Positions 58,316 to 64,000 of a stretch of DNA of 64,000 bases are shown here, piece after piece (positions within the stretch are counted from its first letter, which is position 1; every line of letters begins with the position of its first letter). This stretch comes from Rhizomys pruinosus (taxonomy: Eukaryota > Chordata > Mammalia > Rodentia > Spalacidae). The stretch lies in NCBI GenBank assembly GCA_009823505.1, contig VZQC01006291.1, positions 1,310,266 through 1,374,265 on the forward strand. The letters run 5' to 3'. The translations under genes were made by a program, and so were the position numbers. Below the pieces are notes generated by a model. That model worked only from the letters and a program-made list of their open reading frames with translations, was not told the DNA's origin and did no database searches.

Positions 58316-58871
58316 TATTCAAGCTGTTTTTTAAAACTAATGATGAGAAATGTCACTCCATCAGAAATAGAGCGGAGAAATTGTTGTGAAGAATGAAGCA
58401 TGAGAGAGAAAAGAAACATTTATTTTCAGGGTTCTTGCTTTGGTTTCATTAGGCTTTACTTATTCACTGAGCTAGAAGGGAAACTGCACATATCCATATA
58501 TTTCTCATCTAGGTTATCAAGTTATATGTGCTACACATACACACACACATGCATACACATGCACACACTAGTGTGTGACTTCTTTGTTGAGCCCCTAAGG
58601 GAAGGGTTATGCCTGTGACTTGTTTTTTCCTGTGATTACTTCTGGCCCAAGTGTATATGTGTTGATGAACTCCCAGGGACCACACAAATGGTGATCAAAG
58701 GAAAGAAGGAACCTGAATCCTTACATAGGGTCTTTCATCAGATCTGGATCTGTGTACAGAATGACATGCACATAAGGAGTAGTCATCTCCTGTCTTGTGT
58801 ATACATTTTTGTTTGGAGACATCATTATGGTGGCAGAGCCTGGATCCTAATTAAGGCAAATGGTTCTGAGA

Positions 58872-60840
58872 TATGTCAAGAGACCTTAAATAGACCCATA
58901 ATATAAGAGGAAATTGAAACTAATAAAAAACTCCCCAACTAAAAAAGCCCAGGTCCAGATGGATTCACAGCAGAATTCTATAAGGCAGTTAAAGGGGACC
59001 TACAGCCATTATCACTCAAATTATCCAAGAGGATAGAAACAGAGGGAAATCCCCCAAATTACTTCTATGAAGTCAACATCACTTTACTACCAAAACTAGT
59101 CAAAGATACAAGCAAAAAAGAAAACTATAGCCCCATTTCATTAATGAACATAGATGCAACAATTCTCAACAAAATACTTGCAAAACACATACAGACACGC
59201 ACCAAAAAGATCATCAATCATGATCAAGTCAGAGTCATACGAAAGATGCAGGGATGGTTCAACATACGTAAATCAATAAATGCCATAAAGCACATAAATG
59301 GACTGAAACACAAAAACCACATGGTCATCTCAATTGATGTGGAAAAGGCCTTCAACAAAATTCAACATGGCTTCATGTTTAAAGTCCAAGAGGGAATTGG
59401 ATTGGAGGAAACATTCCTCAACATAATTAAAGCTATATACAACAAACCCACAGCTAACATTATTCTGAATGGGAAAAAATGAGAAATATTCCCCTTAAAG
59501 TCAGGAACCCAACAAGGCTGCTCCAAATCCCCACTCCTTTTCACTATAGAGTTTGAAATGCTTGCCAGAGCAATAAGGAAAGAAAAGGAAATTAAAGGAG
59601 TACTAATTGGAAAAGAGGAAGTTAAACTATCCCTTTTTGCAAATAACATTATAGTTTACATAAGGGACACCAAAAACTCCACAAGAAAGCTTCCATAAGT
59701 GGTTAATAGTTTCAGTAAAGTGCCGAGATACAAAATTAGCCTAGAAAAATTGATAGCATTTCTTTATGCCAATAACAAGCAATTGGAGAAGGAATACAAG
59801 AAGACCCTCCCATTCACAATAGCCTCAAAAAAAAAAATCTAGGAACAAACCTGACCAAAGACACTAAAAATCTCTACAATGAAAAATTTAAATCTCTAAA
59901 GAATGAGATTGAAGAAGACACCAGAAAATGGAAGGACCTCCCATGTTCATGGATTGGAAGAATTAATATAGCAAAAATGATCATTCTGCCCAAAGTAATA
60001 TACAGACTCAATGTGACCCCAATTAAAATCCCCATAAGCTTCTTCACAGACCTAGAAAAAAACATCCTAAAGTTCATATAGAAAGCAAAATACCCCAGAT
60101 CGCCAAAGTAACTCTGAGCAAAGAGCAATGCGGGGGGGGGGGGGGGGGGGGGGGGAGGGGGCTTACTATACCAGATTTCAAACTATATTACAGGGTCATA
60201 GTCATAAAAACAGCCTGGTACTGGCACAAAGACAGACCTGTAGATCAATGGAACAAAATTGAAGAACCAAACTTGAGTATATGCAGTTTCAGCTACCTCA
60301 TATTTGACAAAGTGGCCAAGAAGATTTAATGGAGGAAAGACAGCATCTTAAGCAAATGGTGTTGGCAAAACTGGATCATCACTTGTAGAAAAATAAAATT
60401 AAACCCATACATGTCAACCCTGTACAAAAATTAACTCCAAATGGATCAAAGACCTCAATGTGAAACCCAAAACTCTAAAGGTGACAAAAGAAAAAGTTGG
60501 CAGCAACCTATAAGACATAGGCGTAGGAAATCATTTTCCAAATCAGACAGCAGGTGCACAGGAAATAAGGTCAACAATTGATAAGTGGGAACTCATTAAA
60601 TTCAAAAGCTTCTGTACAGGGAAAGAAACAAAGAAGTGAAGAGGAAACCCATAGAGTAGGAGGAAACCTTCACTGCAGATATATCTGACAAAGCATTGAT
60701 TTCCAGAATATATAAACTACTCAAAAAACAAAGAAAGAAAACAAATGACTCACTCAAAAGATGGAGAAAAGAGCTGAACAGAGACTTCACTAGTGAGGAA
60801 TTAGAGATGGCTCAGAAACATCTTAAAAAGTGTTCAATGT
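58872..60840 (+). repeat. 5'-truncated L1 ORF2 (L1a), interrupted by a SINE
   Basis: Begins within ORF2 just before the reverse transcriptase (TAGACCCATAATATAAGAGG) and continues through RT to the region near AEMAQKHLKK. A 112-codon open piece at 59144-59482 holds the RT segment with [14 protein letters not shown]. It stops at 60840 where a B3-type SINE begins; the remainder should lie beyond the window. Confidence 0.9.
60132..60161. repeat. G24-A-G5 homopolymer
   Basis: A 24-nt G run, one A and five more G inside L1 ORF2. Related L1s would be expected to have only a short G run here. Confidence 0.95.
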
Positions 60841-60841
60841 C

Positions 60842-60941
60842 GGGCTGGAGAGATAGCCTAGTGGTTAAGAACACCGACTGTTCTTGCAGAGGACCCGGGT
60901 TTGATCCCCAGCACCCACATGGCGGTTAAGAACCATCTGTG
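60842..60941 (+). repeat. B3-type SINE head, split by an L1
   Basis: GGGCTGGAGAGATAGCCTAG through GATCCCCAGCACCCACATGG to AAGAACCATCTG, then abruptly L1 sequence. The 3' half of the SINE is missing here. Confidence 0.9.
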
Positions 60942-60942
60942 C

Positions 60943-63230
60943 TGATCCAGTTTTGCCAACACCATGTGCTGAAGATGCTTTCCTTCACTGAGTCTTCTTG
61001 GCCACTTTGTCAAAAATGAGGTGGCTGAAATTGTATGAGCTCAAGTTTGGGTCTTCAGTTTTGTTCCATTGGTTAACGAGTCTGGTTTTTTTTGCCAGTA
61101 CCAGGCTGTCTTTATGAATATAGCCCTGTAATATAGCTTGAAGTCTGGTAAGGTCATTCGCCCTGTACTGAATTTTTCACTCAAGGATTGCTTTAGCTAT
61201 TCAGGGTCTTTTGTTTTTCCATATGAATTTAAGGATTTTTTTTTTTTTTGGTGTTTTTGAGATAGGATCTTCCTATAGCCCCAGCTGGCCTGGAACTAGC
61301 CCTGTAATTCAGGCTGGCCTTGAACTCACAGAGATCTGCCTGCCCTGGCCTCCCAAGTGCTGGGATTAAAGGCATGTGTCACCACACCTGACTTAAAGAC
61401 GTTTTTAGCCACCATGTAGGTCTGGGAATTGAACCCGGCTGGGTCCTCTACAAGAGCAGTCAGTGCTCTTAAGTGCTAAGCCATCTCTCCAGCCCCATGA
61501 ATTTAAAGATTTTTTTCCAAGTCTGTGAAGAAGCTCATGTGGATTTTATTTGGGATTGCATTGAATCTGTATATTAATTTGGGTAGAATGAACATTTTTA
61601 CTATATTAATTTTTCCAATCTATGAGCATGGGAGGCTTTTCCATGTTTTGATGTCATCTTCAATCTCCTTGTTCAGGGGTTTAAAATTTTTGTTGTAGAG
61701 ATCTTTGGTGTCTTTGGTTAAGATTGTTCCCAGGTATTTTTTTTTTCCTCAGGCTATTGTGATTGGGAAGGTCTCCTTATATTCCTTCTCCAGTTGCTTG
61801 TTTTTGGTGTAAAGAAAGGGTACTGATTTTTCTAGGTTAATTTTCTATCCTGCCACTTTACTGAAACTCTTAATCATTTCTAGCAGTTTTCTGGTGGAGT
61901 TTTTAGTATCCCTCAGGTAAACTATTATGTCATCTGTAAAAAGGGATAGTTTGACTTCCTCTTTTCCAGTTAGTACTCCTTTAATTTCCATTTCTTGCCT
62001 TATTGCCCTAGCAAGCGTTTCAAGCACTATATTGAAGAGGACTGGCAATACGGGGCAGCCTTGCCAGATTCCCACCTTTAAGGGGAATGCTTCTAATTTT
62101 TCTCCATTTAGGATGATCTTGGCTATGGGTTTGTTATACATGGCTTTGATTATATTGAGGAATGTTCCCTTCAGTTCAATTCCCTCTAGAATTTTAAACA
62201 TGAAGGGATGCTGGATCTTGTCAAAGGCTTTTTCTGCATCAATTGAGATGATCATGTAATTTTTGTCTTTTAGTCCATTTATGTATTTTATGATATTTAC
62301 TGATTTATGTATGTTGAACCAAGCCTGCATCTTTGTTATGAATCCAATTTGTTCATGATGAATGATCTTTTTGATGTGGGTCTGTATGATTTGCAAGTAT
62401 TTTGCTGAGGATTTTTGCATCTATGTTCATTAACGAGATGGGTCTATAGTTTTTTGGTTGTGTCTTTGCCTGGTTTTGGTATTAGAGTGATGCTGGCTTC
62501 ATAGAAGGAATTTGGGAGATTTCCCTCTGTATCCTTCTGAACAGTTTGAGTAGTGATGGTTGTAAGACCTTTTTAAATGTTTTATAGAAATTCTGCTGTG
62601 AAACCATCTGGGCCTGGGCTTCTTTTACTTGGGAGGTTTTTTAATACATCTTCAATTTCCTCAACTGTTATGGATCTGTTTAAACTGTCAATCTCTTCTT
62701 GATTAAGATTTGTTGATTCCCAGGATTTCAGATATTCATCCATTTCTCTTAGGTTTTCAAATTTAGTAGAGTATAGGTTTTTGAAGTATTCTCATATGAT
62801 TGTCTGGATATTTTCTTTATCTGTTGTGATGTTTCCTTTTTCATCATAAATGCCATTTATTGATTTGGAGTTGCTCTTTTTTTTGGTTAACTGGGCTAAA
62901 GGTCTGTCTATCTTGTTTATCTTTTCAGAGAACCAGCTTTTGCATTCATTGATTTTCATTTTGTTTTCTTTGTTTCTATTTCATTGATTTCTGCTCTGAC
63001 TTTTGTTATTTCTTCCTGTCTGTTGGGTTTAGGGTTCATTTGTTGTTGTCTCTCAAGTGTTTTTTAGCTGCAGTGTTAGATCATTTATATGTTCCCTTTC
63101 TGTTTTTTAAAATGTGGGCACTTAGGGCTATAAATTTTCCTCTTAGGACTGTTTTTAAAGTATCCCACAGGTTTTGTTGTGTTATATTATCTTTTTCATT
63201 TAGTTCCATGAATACTATGAATACTTTTAT
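60943..63230 (-). repeat. L1 5'-inverted segment (L1b, ORF2)
   Basis: Minus strand. Contains a 191-codon open RT piece at 62420-61845 ([39 protein letters not shown] and a YADD-equivalent FTDD), plus ORF2 upstream of RT to 63230. It is followed at 63231 by the 3' end of an L1 in the opposite (plus) orientation, the usual layout of an L1 5' inversion from twin priming. A composite SINE is inserted at 61239-61496. Confidence 0.88.
61239..61496 (-). repeat. composite SINE: B3-type tRNA head fused to B1 (copy 3)
   Basis: Minus strand: head ending CCACCATGT/AGG, link AAAAACGTCTTTAAG, full B1, A tail. Inserted in L1b with TSD ATGAATTTAA(G/A)GATTTT at 61223-61238 and from 61497, flanking the whole unit. 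Confidence 0.92.
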
Positions 63231-64000
63231 TTTGAGAACTCTTAAAAGACTCAAAATGAGCCTACCACCTTACCCAGTCATACCACTCCTGGGTATATAT
63301 CCACAAGACTCATCCTATTTCAGAGACACATGCACATCTGTTTATTGCAGCTCTCTTCACAATAGCGAAGAGCTGGAAGCAACCTAGGTGTCCCAGATGA
63401 GTAGATAAATAAAATGTGGTATATCTACACAATGGAATTCTATGCAGGTGTAAAGAAAGAGATCATGAAGTTTGGTAAATGGATAGAACTGGAAACAATT
63501 ATGCTAAGTGAATTAACACAGTCCCAGAAAAATGAACAACACATGATGTCCCTCATTTGTGGATCCTAGTGTCTGTTTGTAAGGCCAATTGAATAATTCT
63601 TTTTTTTCTTTCTTTTTTAGTTACTCATCAACTTGCTATGTAATGTAGGAATGTAAAGTAATATTTTTTTCTTTACCTGCATACAACTCTACTGTCAAAA
63701 TATGAATCCCTAAACATGTCTTGGAATTAAATTATAGTTTATTTTTGGACATCATAATTTTGGTATATGTGTAGTGAGTATATGTGCATATTTTGGAGAG
63801 ATAGAAATTGGAAGGAATAAGAAGAAAAAGAACAACAACAAAGACTGGGTCAAAAACTGACTGAAACAGTAAACTTCTGACCAAAACAGTAAACTTCTAC
63901 ATCAAAAGTTTTGAAAAAGACTGAGAAAAAGATGAAAGACATGTATGGTAGAGTGCATGACTTCTGGCGGGGTTGGGGCAAGGAAAGGGCAATGGGTCTA
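63231..64000 (+). repeat. L1 3' segment (L1b, runs past window end)
   Basis: Plus-strand ORF2 C-terminal coding relic (PVIPLLGIYPQDSSYFRDTC at about 63260-63330), ORF2 end near 63570, then 3' UTR text (GTAGAGTGCATGACTTCTGG at about 63948). No poly(A) reached by 64000. Confidence 0.9.

Larger units (their letters stand above)
23024..64000 (-). other. TRPM3: TRPM3 intron upstream of the exon, hosting MIR204 (partial)
   Basis: This intron ends at the CAG acceptor at 23024, behind about 100 nt of pyrimidine-rich sequence. It extends at least 41 kb upstream and contains MIR204. No upstream exon was recognised, although a short exon could be missed by eye. Confidence 0.8.

Noticed and set aside
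61845..62420. Intact reverse-transcriptase gene (191 aa)
   Set aside because: It is a fragment of L1 ORF2 in the inverted part of L1b. The flanking ORF2 regions are broken and no complete ORF2 exists.

Overview
This is a rodent nuclear genomic window lying inside the TRPM3 cation-channel gene, transcribed from the minus strand. Two landmarks fix the locus. A 175-nt coding exon (22849-23023, minus) encodes the [14 protein letters not shown]...[10 protein letters not shown] stretch of the TRPM N-terminal domain and reads as TRPM3 rather than TRPM1/6/7. About 22 kb upstream in the gene, the MIR204 hairpin (45364-45473, minus) sits in the preceding intron, as it does in other mammals. The rest is intron: 1-22848 follows the exon and 23024-64000 precedes it. 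I found no second exon.

The repeats place the host among mouse-like (myodont) rodents but not mouse or rat. There are about 30 B3/B2-type tRNA-derived SINEs, about a dozen B1 elements, one ID element and several L1s. Old mammalian repeats (MIR, L2, MER5A) are scattered between them. Many B3-type copies are young: CpG-rich, near-identical, and flanked by 12-17 bp target-site duplications (TSDs). Three copies are a composite element, a B3-type tRNA head fused to a whole B1. Each is flanked by its own TSD, so the fusion moves as one unit.

Layout. 1-5 kb: dense B3/B1 copies and a GA-rich minisatellite. 5-14 kb: L2/MIR relics, an L1 3' end and scattered SINEs. 14.4-15.9 kb: a five-SINE cluster. 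16.5-22.6 kb: mostly unique intron. 22.8-23.0 kb: TRPM3 exon. 23.8-32.7 kb: SINEs, a truncated U2 snRNA pseudogene, an old rodent repeat and the first composite SINE. 33-41.9 kb: L2, MER5A, the second composite SINE and a CpG-bearing unique block. 42.2-48.9 kb: the longest SINE-free stretch, with MIR204 near its middle. 49-64 kb: an L1-rich end containing a near full-length L1 with ~200-bp repeated 5' UTR motifs, a 5'-truncated L1 broken by a SINE, and a second L1 with a 5' inversion, itself carrying the third composite SINE.

From about 51.47 to 58.0 kb, nested repeats of different ages all show an abnormal load of single-base indels, which suggests poorly polished sequence rather than biology. 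No other protein-coding gene is supported. The many 60-140 aa open frames are translations of SINEs, L1s or chance intronic sequence.
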